DNA of 64,000 nucleotides from Triatoma infestans (lineage: Eukaryota > Arthropoda > Insecta > Hemiptera > Reduviidae). The notes under the pieces were generated by a model. The model was not told the DNA's origin. It did not search any database and was given only the letters and a program-made list of their open reading frames with translations. How positions within the stretch are numbered: position 1 is the stretch's first letter; every line of letters starts with the position of its first letter. The translations under genes were made by a program, and so were the position numbers. The stretch spans positions 62,001 to 126,000 of the forward strand of contig JAAEAF010000365.1 in the NCBI GenBank assembly GCA_011037195.1, given 5' to 3'. Below, one piece after another: positions 45,261 to 55,870 of the stretch.

Positions 45261-46335
45261 TTGGCTTAGATCCCAATAAGTACTCTTCTAATAAGGTTGT
45301 AGCTGAACTTAATAATGGATGCGGTTAATAATTTCTTGGGTTTACTTAAAGCATCTTCTAGGAACTAAAGAGAGCAATTTTGGAGGTTTTGTTCAAGAAA
45401 AACTTCAAAGGTGGTGACAAAAAAGTTACCCCAGAATTAAGGGCTTATTTTGGAAGCCCCAAGAGCTATCACTTTTCTCATAATGGAAAATTTCTTAAAC
45501 TGATTTCCATGAATTTAACTTTCTTAGGCTGAACTACCGAGATTATTTGGCCATCGGTAAATTTTAATATGCCTTAATATTCAGGACTAATCCAATTTCT
45601 TACTTGTCTTTCTGACGGAGCTTTCAGGGATTCAAGATGAGATATTGGCCGCTTCCAATAAGTAAAGAAGATCTAAGACTAAGGCTCAATCAATGCAAAG
45701 CAGACTAGAAAAAAAAAGATCAGACTGCTAGAAAAAGTAAGGGGAGGGTTTGTCTCGGTTTCCCCAAAATTACGTAACTTTCTTTCTTTCCTTGAACACT
45801 TGTTCAAAAAAATTCATAAAATTCAAAATGTTGTTAAAAAGTTATTTTATTTTATTTTATTTTTTTTTAATTATTCTTTACAAGAATTTTTTATTTTATA
45901 ATTATTTAAGTTTTACATTTTTATTTATATTTTTACGGCCTTAATTATTTATTAATTTTATTATTGATTATATTGTTTTTGTTTTTTTTGGCTATAACTT
46001 TGAAGAACTTCACCACTTTTAAGCATAAAACTTCAATAATTATTAGATATTTAATTTTTATTTATTTACACAATTATATTTATATATTTACATAACATAT
46101 ATACGTTTCAATTATAATAACATAAAATTTAACAAACATTATTTAATATCAATATAATTTTTTTCTTAGAAAATAAATAAATAAACCAATTTCGAGTGTT
46201 ACACATAATCGTTTTCTAAATTTGAAGAGAATGTTAGACCTTAGAGATTGGTTATATTATGGATCTTTCGCTTTGATGGTGCTGTAGGCTTCGCTTTGAT
46301 GGTGCTGGTTCTAATCGCAAACGTGTTTTGGTATA
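45261..46335. other. AT-rich stretch, nothing recognised
   Basis: 45261-45330 may be the LINE 3' UTR. The remainder is low-complexity AT. Confidence 0.5.
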
Positions 46336-46339
46336 AAAC

Positions 46340-46371
46340 GACGTTTCGCTGATGAAGTTTTTGCTCTTCAG
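46340..46371 (-). ncRNA. Hammerhead-ribozyme-like motif (PLE-5)
   Basis: The minus strand reads CTGAAGA, then GC...GC enclosing 13 nt, then GAAACGTC. The core is intact, stem III is ACGU and the triplet GUC. Stem II is only 2 bp, but here there is no extra nucleotide after CUGANGA. A competing TGAAG/CTTCA pairing is possible. Flanking DNA is AT-rich with no visible PLE coding part. Confidence 0.6.
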
Positions 46372-46375
46372 GAAA

Positions 46376-47740
46376 AAAAAAAAACAAGAGATAAGAATGA
46401 AAAAATAACAGGTTTCCTAGAACAAAAAATAAAAATAAATAGATACCATCTCGGGACAAAAGGCCTCATTTACTTAGCATTAAAAGGAAGATTTTAGGCC
46501 ATGCCGTCAGTCATGAGTAGATAAGGAGGGGATCATTAGGCCCAGCTTTGGAGGGGAACTATTTTTAAATTTATTGCAATATATGAGAAACGTCGGTTAA
46601 TATCAAATCACAGACGCGATTTTCAATTCAAAAGCTGAACAACTGGTTAAGCCATCAGTTAATTACAAAAAAACAATTTTTTTTTAAATAAGTTAAATTA
46701 TTAAACTTTTATCAGAATAGTAAAATTAAATAGAATATATAACAGAGATTTACAAAATAATTTTTTCCAACATCCCCAGTGGGAACTCAATTTTCTACTT
46801 CACTTCATAACTTAACTACTTTGCTATGTAGTTGATTGAAAGTATTAACTAGTAACAATGTGGGTGAAACTTCATCGATTATCCGAAAATTTGCACGCTC
46901 TCACCCCACAAGATTTAGGATTTCCTTGATGCTTCTTTTAAAATGTCTAATTGGTTTCCCACAATATTCTAGTTTTATCAATAATATTAATAAAAATAAT
47001 AAATACGATTTGCTTTTTAAATCAATTCAAAAATTACCCTAAGAATAAGACAACTATTATAGATCAATTTATTCCCTCCCAAATAAACTAACAAATCATT
47101 TAATTTTCAAAAATTTGCTAAGATAATAAATAATCACAGTTGAAAAATCGAATTTTTAATTTAAATCACAAAAATGACCTACCACTTATTTATTATTATA
47201 ATAGACCATTATTATGTTATACAAATACTAGACCGTAAAAAAAAATTAATAATTAAATTAAAAATAATAAATATGAGGCCAAAACCAATATTACTATAAC
47301 TTTTCATTATGTAATATCTATAGATGTAATATCATAATGTGAACAAAGTTTATAAATTTGTATTTTTCTGTTTACTTTGATAGATTATCTCTACTGTATT
47401 TGAGAGTACTTTAGTAAATTATAATGAATAAAACAAAGTTACATGGATAGCATTATAGGTTTCAGTATGTTGTACAGAGAATTCTACTGTATGTCTGTCC
47501 GGACGGCGCTAGCATGATAGGGATGCTGTTGGCAAGGTAAAATACCAGGTCGATGTGAAATATAAATTCACATCAAAAAGAATTCTAAAATTGTAAAATA
47601 ATAAAACAACTGCTGAAAAAAAAAAAGAATAAGAATAATTAAATAATTAAGAGATGACGGTAAAAAAATGTTTCTAGTTAAATAAATTAATAGTGACTGA
47701 TAGACTTTAATGGCACTACAACAGTCCAACAACTGTGCAT
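46376..47740. other. AT-rich stretch, nothing recognised
   Basis: A 68-codon frame at 46836-47042 shows no domain. No repeat partner in this window. Confidence 0.5.
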
Positions 47741-47942
47741 AAACATGTAATGGTACCGCAAAGATAATGCAACCACAGCAGAGAGAAGAGAGGCCCTCTC
47801 TGGTTAACAGAGACTACTCTCTGACTTAGGCAGGCTAGAATGGGAGAACTTGTGTATATAAGCCAGTGGGGGGAATCTGTCTAAAGGATCTATCAGATAC
47901 AACCATACAACTGTACATCGCATCGTGTCATATCTTTACTCT

Positions 47943-48284
47943 TGTAGGGGTAGTGAACCCCCACCACTCATCCACACTAGCGAGTGAACCCCCACCACGC
48001 ATCAGAGAGAAAGAGCCCCTCGAGAGAGAGAGGAGAGGAGAGGCCAGTTGGATATATATACGAGAGACAGAGTCAAAAAGGGATATTCTGTTCACAGTCT
48101 CACACTTGAATTGTACACATCGTTTAGCCACGTCAGTCAGTCTGTTCAGTTCTTGTAGTGTAAAGTATACAGTCCTTGGCAGTCAGTCATATACATATAT
48201 ATCAATTATATATCTTATACCGATATTAAGGTGTTATTTATCTATCAACATCCACAACCAACATCTCCTCCTACAACCATTACA
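47943..48284 (+). repeat. 5' LTR of the gypsy element
   Basis: TGTAGGGGTAGTGAACCCCC at the start and 'caaccattaca' at the end. TATA-like 'gatatatata' at 48051-48060 gives a plausible promoter. Internal repeat 'gtgaacccccaccac' occurs twice. Confidence 0.93.
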
Positions 48285-48302
48285 TTGGTGGCAGCGCTAT
48301 CG
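48285..48302 (+). other. Primer-binding site
   Basis: 'TTGGTGGCAGCGCTATCG' immediately follows the LTR. TGGTGGCAGC would pair with a tRNA 3' end in CCA; I cannot name the tRNA with confidence. Confidence 0.6.
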
Positions 48303-48459
48303 AAACCCAGCCATTTCTCATTAAAAGGTAAGATATAAATTTCTATTATTTTTTTTATTATTCATTTTAGTTTTACACTTTTAAATATTTTATTTCCGCT
48401 ATTTTTTGTTACATCTATTTGTATATTTCATATTTTTAAAAAATTTCGACTTCATTTTT

Positions 48460-49719
48460 ATGAAAAGAGCCGAAATTATTCAAAAATTAAAACAACATAA
48501 TCTTTCCACAAGTGGCAACTTGTTAATTTTAAAAGAAAGACTATCAAAAATCATGTCTACCTACACAATCGATGGCCAACACAAATCTGCTGATGAAGCA
48601 ATCGCGTACCTTCTAAACAAGTGCAACGCTCCAAATCCCGTAAACATCCGGAACTTGCAAATGATAAATAATTTACCAGTTTTCGACGGTTCCCATAATA
48701 GCGACATAAATTCCTTTATAGACCAAATTAATAATTATAGTGCGATTTCGGGATGGTCAGAAGCCGACAAACTGGAAATCCTAATTTTAAAATTAACGGG
48801 TGCGGCAAAAATTTTCTTTGACACTTTTAAAACCCAGTGTACAAATGATAACGTCATTTTAACATACCGACTAGCAACGGAAAGTCTAATTGCCAGATTT
48901 AAAAGAGAAAAAACGCCCGTGGTATTGTTGCAGCAAATAACGAGCTTGCAACAAAATCCATCAGAAACTCTGGAAGCTTTTGCTGACAGAATAAAGCACA
49001 TTGCCACATCTCTCTTATTCAAAGCTCAAGAAAACCCGTTACAAACGTTACAAAATCTAGTTGAGCGGCTAACAACGGACGCCTTCATAAAATCACTTCC
49101 AAGTTCCATGAAGGCCCAAGTCCAAATTAAACTCCCCAAAAACCTTGATGAGGCACAAACTTATGCAACAGCCCTCAGGGACATACAAAGTGCAGAACCT
49201 CAAGGTTCGATATTTGCCATTAAAAAGGCAGATTCGCCAATACAGTCTTCTGACAAACCGCCATCGCCATGCAAACATTGTTCCGGCGTCCATTGGAACT
49301 CAGAATGCACACAAAAATTTCAAGTCGTGAAAAATAAAAGAAGGCGAGTTTCTATTTCTAAACCACCTTCGCCTTGTAAATTTTGTCAAAGCAACCACTG
49401 GAACCGCGACTGCAACAACAAAAATAATAATTTTAATAATAATAACAAACAAGCGCGCACTAATTTTGGCAAAAAGCCACAATTTAAGCCAGACCATAGT
49501 ACCTTCAGGCAAAGTAGGCCCTATTTCAAAAAACAAATGCCTAACAATAATAATAATAGTAATAATAACAGCAATAATAATAATAACAAATTTAATACTG
49601 GCAACAAATTTAATACTGGCAATACGTCGAATAGATGGGTTCCGCCAACATGCCAGATATGTGAAAAACGAGGGCATACTGCAAAGGCATGCTGGTTCAA
49701 TAATGCAAAAAACGATTAG
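48460..49719 (+). CDS. gag: Gypsy Gag polyprotein, intact frame
   Basis: A Gag of 419 residues builds the particle and packages RNA. I choose the Met at 48460 (an earlier in-frame ATG at 48406 adds 18 hydrophobic residues). Residues 1-35 ('KRAEIIQKLKQHNLSTSGN...LKERL') resemble a SAP-type helix-turn-helix DNA/RNA-binding motif. The middle (about 70-240) has the usual retrotransposon capsid layout, with W near 92 and 'ESLIARFKREKTP'. The C-terminus carries three zinc knuckles, two of form CX2CX3HX4C and one classical CX2CX4HX4C near the end, separated by an Asn-rich low-complexity stretch of AAT/AAC codons. It is the only undamaged coding region recognised in the window. Confidence 0.92.
   Translation: MKRAEIIQKLKQHNLSTSGNLLILKERLSKIMSTYTIDGQHKSADEAIAYLLNKCNAPNPVNIRNLQMINNLPVFDGSHNSDINSFIDQINNYSAISGWSEADKLEILILKLTGAAKIFFDTFKTQCTNDNVILTYRLATESLIARFKREKTPVVLLQQITSLQQNPSETLEAFADRIKHIATSLLFKAQENPLQTLQNLVERLTTDAFIKSLPSSMKAQVQIKLPKNLDEAQTYATALRDIQSAEPQGSIFAIKKADSPIQSSDKPPSPCKHCSGVHWNSECTQKFQVVKNKRRRVSISKPPSPCKFCQSNHWNRDCNNKNNNFNNNNKQARTNFGKKPQFKPDHSTFRQSRPYFKKQMPNNNNNSNNNSNNNNNKFNTGNKFNTGNTSNRWVPPTCQICEKRGHTAKACWFNNAKND
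49707..49713 (+). promoter_or_regulatory. Programmed -1 frameshift slippery site
   Basis: A AAA AAC in the gag reading frame, two codons before the gag TAG (49717-49719). The protease lies in exactly the -1 frame and is open from here. TAGGCG (49717-49722) can pair with CGCCTA about 20 nt downstream as a short stimulatory stem; the 3 nt spacer is shorter than usual. The heptamer matches the X XXY YYZ rule. Confidence 0.85.
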
Positions 49720-50058
49720 GCGCTCAGCCGTTTTCACGAACGCCTACCACGGTCTTGATCCCGGCACTCAACGATTCAAATAATTTATTAATCAATGTCC
49801 AAATTAAAAACAAAAAAGTTAAAGATCTGATCGACACGGGTGCTTCACACTCGCTCATAGATGCCGGTCACGTCAAATCGAGGCCCGAAAAATCTGGTAT
49901 CATTTTAAAATCAATCACAAACCAGATTATCCCCAATTATGGTCTATCAACCATTCAATTATCCAAAGGCCAAAACACAAAAATTAAAGGTAACTTCATA
50001 GTGTCCCAACTGAAAAATGAATTTGAAATGATCATTGGGAGAGACCTACTAAAAAAAA
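49713..50058 (+). pseudogene. Gypsy retropepsin (protease) region, broken at its end
   Basis: In the -1 frame relative to gag. The aspartic protease active site 'LIDTGASHSLID' lies at about 49827-49862 and the closing 'IIGRDLL' at about 50034-50052, the expected order and spacing of retroviral-type proteases that mature Gag and Pol. An eight-A run at 50051-50058 shifts the frame relative to the downstream reverse transcriptase. It could be mutation or a homopolymer read error; as given, the frame stops at 50075. Confidence 0.85.
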
Positions 50059-51273
50059 TTTCAAGCCATTATTAATTTCAAAAACTCAAACATAATTATA
50101 AACAAAACAGTCATTCCATTCTTAACAGACAACACAACATCACAAATTAACAACATTCAAAACACAACTTTACCAGAAACATTATCAACCAGACACAAAA
50201 TCAAAATTCCTGCACGATCACACATCGTCAATACTTACACGCTACATACAAAAATACCAGACGGTTCCATACTATTGACACAACATGACAGTCTGCCTAC
50301 TGGAATTTACTTACCCCACACACTGACTAACGTACATAACATGAAATCTGCATTTTATTAATGTTATGCTTGTGCCATAACATTAATAAATACAACACAA
50401 CATGAAATCTGCATCACGAAACATTTTCCAATAGCACACATTCAATACAACCCTGAGACATACAACTCATCAAACAAACATACCATAAATTCTATTCAAC
50501 AACTCTCGCACGAACAAAAAACACAATTACAAGCCTTTCAGCAACAATTACGCCAGAAACTCACTCATCTCTCTCCACAACAAGCAGACAAAATTGTTGA
50601 GACATTTTCTCCATTCTATGACACATTCACTCATGACAAAGATTACAAAACAAAATTTACAGATATTATACACCACATAGACACACAAAATCATCCGCCT
50701 GTACACAGTCGACCTTACAAACTATCACATTCAGAAGCCCCCATACTGAAAGCACTAATACAAGATAATCTGGATAGAGGAATAATTGAACCATCGACGA
50801 GTAACTGGGCGCATCCCGTGATTCTTGTTAAAAAGAAGTCTGCGGATCACACAAAAGTTGATCCAAACGACATCACCCAGTTACGCAAACAGTACAGATA
50901 CGTGGTTGATTTACGTAAATTAAACGCAATCACCACATCTGAAATTTATCCTCTTCCAGACATTCAACACATATTATCAACATTACATGACACAACATAC
51001 TTCACAACACTCGACATCTCAAACGCATTCCACTCCATTAGACTTGACAAATCATCACAAGACAAAACAACATTCATGACACAATTCGGCACATACAAAT
51101 TTTTATCTGTTCCGTTCGGTCTGTAGAACGCGAGCGGATCATATCAGCGTTTAATGGATAAAGTATTATCGGGTTACACGTGTGACATATGCCACACATT
51201 CATTGACGACATATTAATTTTTCACGGCAAAACATTTCACAAACGAAAAATTACTTCAGGAGGGGGGATGATG
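50059..51273 (+). pseudogene. Gypsy reverse transcriptase, truncated and interrupted
   Basis: The frame is open on both sides of a TAA at 50359-50361, which lies in a hairpin duplication (50338-50414), and a TAG at 51124-51126, which is one base from a Gln codon in the usual PFGL-x-NA motif. RT motifs in order: 'GIIEPSTSNWAHPV' (about 50788), 'YRYVVDLRKLNAIT' (about 50897), 'YFTTLDISNAFHSI' (about 50998), 'FLSVPFGL' and 'TFIDDILIF' (51196-51222; the catalytic YxDD has F at its first position). The domain then ends abruptly at the polypurine tract, so thumb, RNase H and integrase are deleted. Confidence 0.9.
51258..51271 (+). other. Polypurine tract
   Basis: AGGAGGGGGGATGA directly precedes the 3' LTR and would prime plus-strand synthesis. 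Confidence 0.8.
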
Positions 51274-51614
51274 TAGGGGTAGTGAACCCCCACCACTCAT
51301 CCACACTAGCGAGTGAACCCCCACCACGCATCAGAGAGAAAGAGCCCCTCTCGAGAGAGAGGAGAGGAGAGGCCAGTTGGATATATATACGAGAGACAGA
51401 GTCAAAAAAGGAATTCTGTTCACAGTCTTACACTTCAATTGTACATATCGTTTAGCCACGTCAGTCTGTCTGTTCAGTTCTTGTAGTGTAAAGTATACAG
51501 TCCTTGGCAGTCAGTTATATATTTACATACATCAATTATATATCTTATACCGATATTAAGGTGTTATTTATCTATCAACATCCACAACCAACATCTCCTC
51601 CTACAACCATTACA
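51272..51614 (+). repeat. 3' LTR of the gypsy element
   Basis: 343 bp, same ends as the 5' LTR. It differs by roughly a dozen substitutions and small indels, mostly around 51345-51430 and 51515-51530. Confidence 0.93.
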
Positions 51615-51853
51615 CTCTCACCATTCATTCTGTCATTTTCATTATAAAGTCCAGTTTAGTTAGTGTAAACTTAGCTACATTATATTAGTGTCTTCATATC
51701 TCGTTCATTTAAATCAAACCTAATTTCTCTCCTCAACAACTCCATTATATTGAAGAGAGGCCTTCTCTGGTTAACAGAGACTACTCTCTAACTTAGGCAG
51801 AGAGGGCCTCTCTTCTCTCTGCTGTGGTTCCATTATCTTTGCAGTACCATTAC

Positions 51854-52560
51854 CAACATGAATGTAACATTCAATAAATGTAGGCAAAAGAATGACCTAG
51901 ATGAGCTTGGAGATGCGCTTGGAGACGTGTTGAACTTCAATAGAATGGATATCTATATATCATTTAGTATTATAATAGCTATCTTTAAAACAAATCTTGG
52001 AGAGAAATCATGAAGAGTATAATGAGAAAAAAAAAACGTCTCAATAGAAATTAGTGATTAAACTAAAAAAAAAAAAAATTATACATTTCATCAATAACCC
52101 GTTGATGATGTGCCAAAAAAACATACAGCATTATCTCTCAATACAACATAATCCAAACATCAAGTTATGACTTTTATTTTAGTTTAAATCAGAATGGGAT
52201 TATTTAAAACGGAAGTACACAAGAAGATGGTTGTTGCAAAATTATGAGTTATGGAAGAACTGGTACGAAATAGAAAAATACTATTAAAGCGTGTCAATCA
52301 TTTTTAGAGATAATTATTAGCTTTTAGATATCTTAGGTACAAATAACTTTTAGTCTGGATATTGTAGTTTCTAATTCGTCAGAAATTGCTTTCATAATTT
52401 TGATTAGAAACCAATGCTTTTCATTTCTCGGACTATGGGGATGTAATACTGCATAGCCAGAAGTTTAAAAAAAAAATAACAAAATCACTATTCTGTTATT
52501 AAAAAAATAAAACCTCTCCCTTAAGGTTTCATTCATTTAGATAATTAAATCTGAGGGTTC
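51854..52560. other. Unassigned
   Basis: AT-rich, no feature supported. Confidence 0.5.
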
Positions 52561-52567
52561 TTCAATA

Positions 52568-53468
52568 AGAGGGTAATTCAATAAGTAACGAGACAAATCG
52601 CTGTAATTCAGAAACAGTTTGTTTAATCAATAGTGTAGTTTCAGTGCATCAAGTTGTTAACCTTGTACTTAGTTTCTCATCAGCTGTTCGAAAGTTTGTT
52701 TTAGGTAAGCATAACCTCAAATGTATTCAGTTAACAATGGCGAGTTCGCTCGAGCATTACAGTTCGGAAGAGCAACACTCAGTGATTAGACTTTTAGTTG
52801 CAGAGGGTATCAAAGGTAGTGAAATCCACGAAACAATGTTGAAAGTGTACGGAAATAATTGTTTAAACTGTTCGAACTGTTTACAAATGAGTAGAAAAGT
52901 TTAAAATTGGCCGTGTAAGTGTCTGTGACGAGCAACAAAGTGGACGACCGGTTGAACTTGCAAACTTTCTCCCATGAATCTTGCATTAACGTTGTTAATT
53001 CAGGTCAACAGGCGTATAACTGTTGAACTGATAGTTGAACTCACGCATTCTTGTGGATTCTCATGGATTGGACTCGTGAACTCTTGACTAAAGGCGTGAT
53101 TTTGCTTAGACAACGCGCGCCCACGTACTCAAGAAACACTTCAAAAGTGGGGTGGGAGATCCTTCCGCATCCCCAGTACAGCCCTGACCTTGCCCCTCGA
53201 ACTTCCATTTGTTTGGACCCCTTCAAGAGGCTCTACGTGGGAAAAATTTTCAATCCAATGAAGAAGTTAAAAAATCAGGTGCAAAAGTGGCTTCGAAATC
53301 AACCTAAAGAATTTTATGCCAGAGCCATTCACAAATTAGAAGAACTATGGGACAAGTGAATAAATGTTACTGGGGAGAATGTTGAAAAGTAGCCAAAGTT
53401 TTGTATTGATTAAATAAATCGTTTTTGAGCTACAGCGATTTGTCTCGTTACTTATTGAATGACCCTCG
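52568..53468 (+). mobile_element. mariner transposon, internally deleted
   Basis: TIRs of about 32 bp share 'ATTCAATAAGTAACGAGACA' and 'AATCGCTGTA' at 52577-52605 and, inverted, at 53431-53460. TA lies at both ends (52566-52567 and 53469-53470). The 901 bp compare with a usual 1.3 kb, so about a third of the transposase gene is missing. Confidence 0.92.
52737..53359 (+). pseudogene. mariner transposase, deleted and frameshifted
   Basis: The Met at 52737 starts 'MASSLEHYSSEEQHSVIRLL' and '..EIHETMLKVYGNN', the N-terminal helix-turn-helix region. The frame breaks near 52890, where 'KFKIGRVSVCDEQQSGRP' continues in another frame. The first catalytic Asp region is deleted. Around 53108 the DNARP codons of the second Asp survive out of frame. 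53051-53359 then gives 'HPQYSPDLAP' with the third Asp and a C-terminal segment ending '..KLEELWDK'. It cannot encode an active enzyme. Confidence 0.88.
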
Positions 53469-53470
53469 TA

Positions 53471-54990
53471 TGTATTATTTATATATAAAGTCCATTAAAA
53501 ATATGGTAAAATGGGAAGACGGATTTTTTATTCATTGACTAAACAAATTGTGGAGTGGTTGAAAGCCTGAAATCTTTGATACGATTTTCTTGAAACTTGA
53601 TTCATTGGTTGCTGCATTATTTATTTAGCTCTCTATCATATTTATTAGGAAGTTCTGGGAGTTTTTTTGTGGCATTAGCGTAACAGACTATGAATTTAGG
53701 TTAGTGAATGGTTCCCGTTAATTATAAAGGGCAACTAATCAAAATTCCATCTTTTTGAAGATAAATTAATCATTAGAATTATGAATATTGCAATAAGGAG
53801 AGTACGTACATGTTCCATACGAGTTTTTCGAAGTGTTAAACATAAATTCGATCATGTTACCTTCATTTCCAATCCATTTTTTATTCTATTTAAGAGCGTC
53901 AAAGTTACAACTGACTTGAACACAACAGAATTTCCTATCTTTTCTGTTTTCCCCTAATGCTATTTCATCTTAAGAAGATGCATCGGTTAAAAGTACTCGG
54001 GCAAAATGGAAGACCTGATATTTGAGTAAATATCGGGAAGAATAGTGGAAGTCTTTGAGGCCTCAATGTGTATCAAAGTTTGACTCAGGCTTCTTACACT
54101 GGATTGGATCATAAGAAATGTCCAATATGGTGACTTCTGTCTATATCTGCATAAAATGAATCATCACTTTGCTGTGATGGATATCTTCTTGTTGTGATGA
54201 GTTTTCTCAACTTTTCTTGAAAAAAGCAACATTTAGAATAGTAAAAAAAAAAAAAAAATTAATGGGAATTGAAAAGTCAGTATATTCTCTGAGAAATTCC
54301 ACCCGAAATTAGGCGACCAAATAGATAAGAAACAGAACAAAGATTTTCATCTGCTCATTAAGGTGAATAAAAAACTGAAACCATATGTAAAATTATGAAA
54401 AGTGCCCACCAAATCGTAGTATTACAATAACTCTTTTGTATAATATCAGAATGTGAGTTTCAAACATATTGACCGTATATGCAAAATTTATAATAATTAA
54501 AGAAAACTGAAATTAATTGCCCTACAAAACAAAATACTCTTTTAGTAAACAACCGGAAGTTAAAAAACAAATCTGAAAAAAGTAATGATATGATAAAAAA
54601 AAGTTGTTTTTTCTAGACTATATTCAAATGAATATTTTCCTTCTCTGTATATCAGCTGAAATCAAACTATGCTAAATATAGTGCTCATTATTTTTACAAA
54701 AAACAGTACAAAACTACATTACTAAGCAATCTTCATCTTGTTTATGCTTGGGTAGATTTTTGGATAAGCCTTTTTATTGTATCATATAGAAGCTCAATTA
54801 CTTGGATACTTGATAGTAATAACATTCTTGATAAAATTAGAAATAACATTCTTTTGTTTATTATTCAAATTGTTTAATTTAATTGTTTAATAAATTACTT
54901 AATTTTATTATTTTTTTAAATTAATTTATACCATAAAAACTTCATAAAATATATTATTACAATTATTCTATTCATGTGCAATAAATAATT
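53471..54990. other. Unassigned 1.5 kb
   Basis: AT-rich. 'taaacaaccggaagttaaa' near 54545 may be a tiny family A scrap. Nothing else. Confidence 0.45.
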
Positions 54991-54999
54991 TTTTTTTTT

Positions 55000-55100
55000 T
55001 TTTTAAATCTACGATTTTGCCAGTCATAATTGTATGCTTTATTTTATTGGTTCTGACCGGATTCGGGTATAGCCAATCATCGTCAAAGTAAGGCGATCAA
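55000..55100 (-). repeat. Degenerate hammerhead-bearing PLE terminus
   Basis: The minus strand at about 55055-55086 has TTGACGA (first core C replaced), stem II GGG..CCC-like 'TGGCTATACCC', GAATCCGGTC (core GAAAC changed to GAATC). The overall layout follows PLE-3/PLE-4 termini. Probably inactive. Confidence 0.55.
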
Positions 55101-55189
55101 TACGTGAAGTGAGTTGTCTTCAATTTTAGGTTGTGGTATTGTGTGTATATATGCACGTGTATTTAAACAAAAAAAAATTATATCATTTT

Positions 55190-55640
55190 TTTTTTTCTAT
55201 TAATTAAGCAACATTTGTAGTTACAATACAATAATTACTTCTGCGGACCTAGTCTTCTTTTGGAAAGGGGTGGCTTAAATGGAAAAGCTATCTAGTGATG
55301 ACACACCTGGCATTGGTGGTCATTCCTTTAGCAATTGACCACCTCCTTTTTAGGCCTTCTTGTTTGTGGCAGTGAACGAGTGTATAAGCTTGAGATGAGC
55401 GAATTGTTGTGTTGGGGATAGTGTTTCTTGGAACTTCTTATATTTCCTTGTTTGATTGTGTCTGTCACGAATGGCATGGTTAAGGTCAGTATATAATGTA
55501 AGGTTTGAAACATATTAAGGTGCGGCCAGTGATGTGTCGTAGTAGTCTAGATTGGAATGTCTGTACTGCGCAGTTTTGGAAAGGTTTGGCAGATCTCAAA
55601 ACTTCGCAACCGTACAGCCATATTATTCGAATTATTTTTA
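55190..55640 (-). pseudogene. Jockey-like LINE ORF2 3' remnant (copy 2)
   Basis: The minus-strand frame 55328-55513 reads '..FQTLHYILTLTMPFVTDTIK' and ends in a basic 'LPQTRRPKKEV'. It follows Jockey-clade ORF2 after the reverse transcriptase (V-x-N-x-x-L-H-x-DL...PFV-x-D-x-I...RRL-x-R). The upstream 'YGC' segment lies near 55610. It is about 450 bp long and parallel to 36340-36760, which is more decayed. Confidence 0.75.
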
Positions 55641-55649
55641 TTTTATATT

Positions 55650-55870
55650 TATTAATTTAAGGCGTGTCAACAACTAGATCATTGGCGCCTGGATCCTTCT
55701 CACTCGCATTGCCGGCCTCCGGACAGTGTTTTCTCGTTACAGACAACACTGACCGAACAGTGAGCTGTAAAGGGTCCTAGGAAAAAAACAATCTAAAGGC
55801 AGCACAGCTGGAATTGAATCCGGGATCTCCGCGGGGAGTCCAACATGCTAACCATTTTAGTGCCAGTCTA
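55650..55870 (-). mobile_element. SINE-3, minus strand
   Basis: On the minus strand the tRNA-like head contains 'AATGGTTAGCATGTTGGAC' (A-box region) and the B-box-like GGATTCAATTCC. Then come 'tcctaggaccctttacagct', 'ggccggcaatgcgag' and an AT tail. It matches 40975-41215 throughout. Confidence 0.78.

Larger units (their letters stand above)
47943..51614 (+). mobile_element. Ty3/gypsy LTR retrotransposon, internally deleted
   Basis: 3672 bp with two LTRs about 96% alike by eye, starting TGTAGG and ending TTACA. The 4 bp duplication CTCT lies at 47939-47942 and 51615-51618. Order: LTR, primer-binding site, gag, protease, reverse transcriptase to the F-I-D-D motif, then directly a polypurine tract and LTR. 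The RT connection, RNase H and integrase are missing. Gag-then-pol with RT before a deleted remainder, and a retropepsin upstream, fit Ty3/gypsy; I cannot assign a clade. Related solo LTR at 12405-12747. Confidence 0.93.
47747..51853. repeat. Family D element split by the gypsy insertion
   Basis: The flanks are 47747-47942 and 51615-51853. Outer inverted arms (47747-47803 and 51799-51853) share 'aaccacagcagagagaagag'. A 46 bp segment around 'ggttaacagagactactctc' is repeated directly at 47788-47833 and 51755-51800. The interior has the family D order: 'gggagaac..tatata', 'cgtgtcatat', then after the gypsy 'cattataaagtcc' and 'agtgtaaact'. With the gypsy and one CTCT removed the element would be about 430 bp. 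Confidence 0.6.

Noticed and set aside
47866..48324. 152-codon frame across the 5' LTR
   Set aside because: It overlaps LTR promoter and repeat sequence and leads nowhere; a chance frame.
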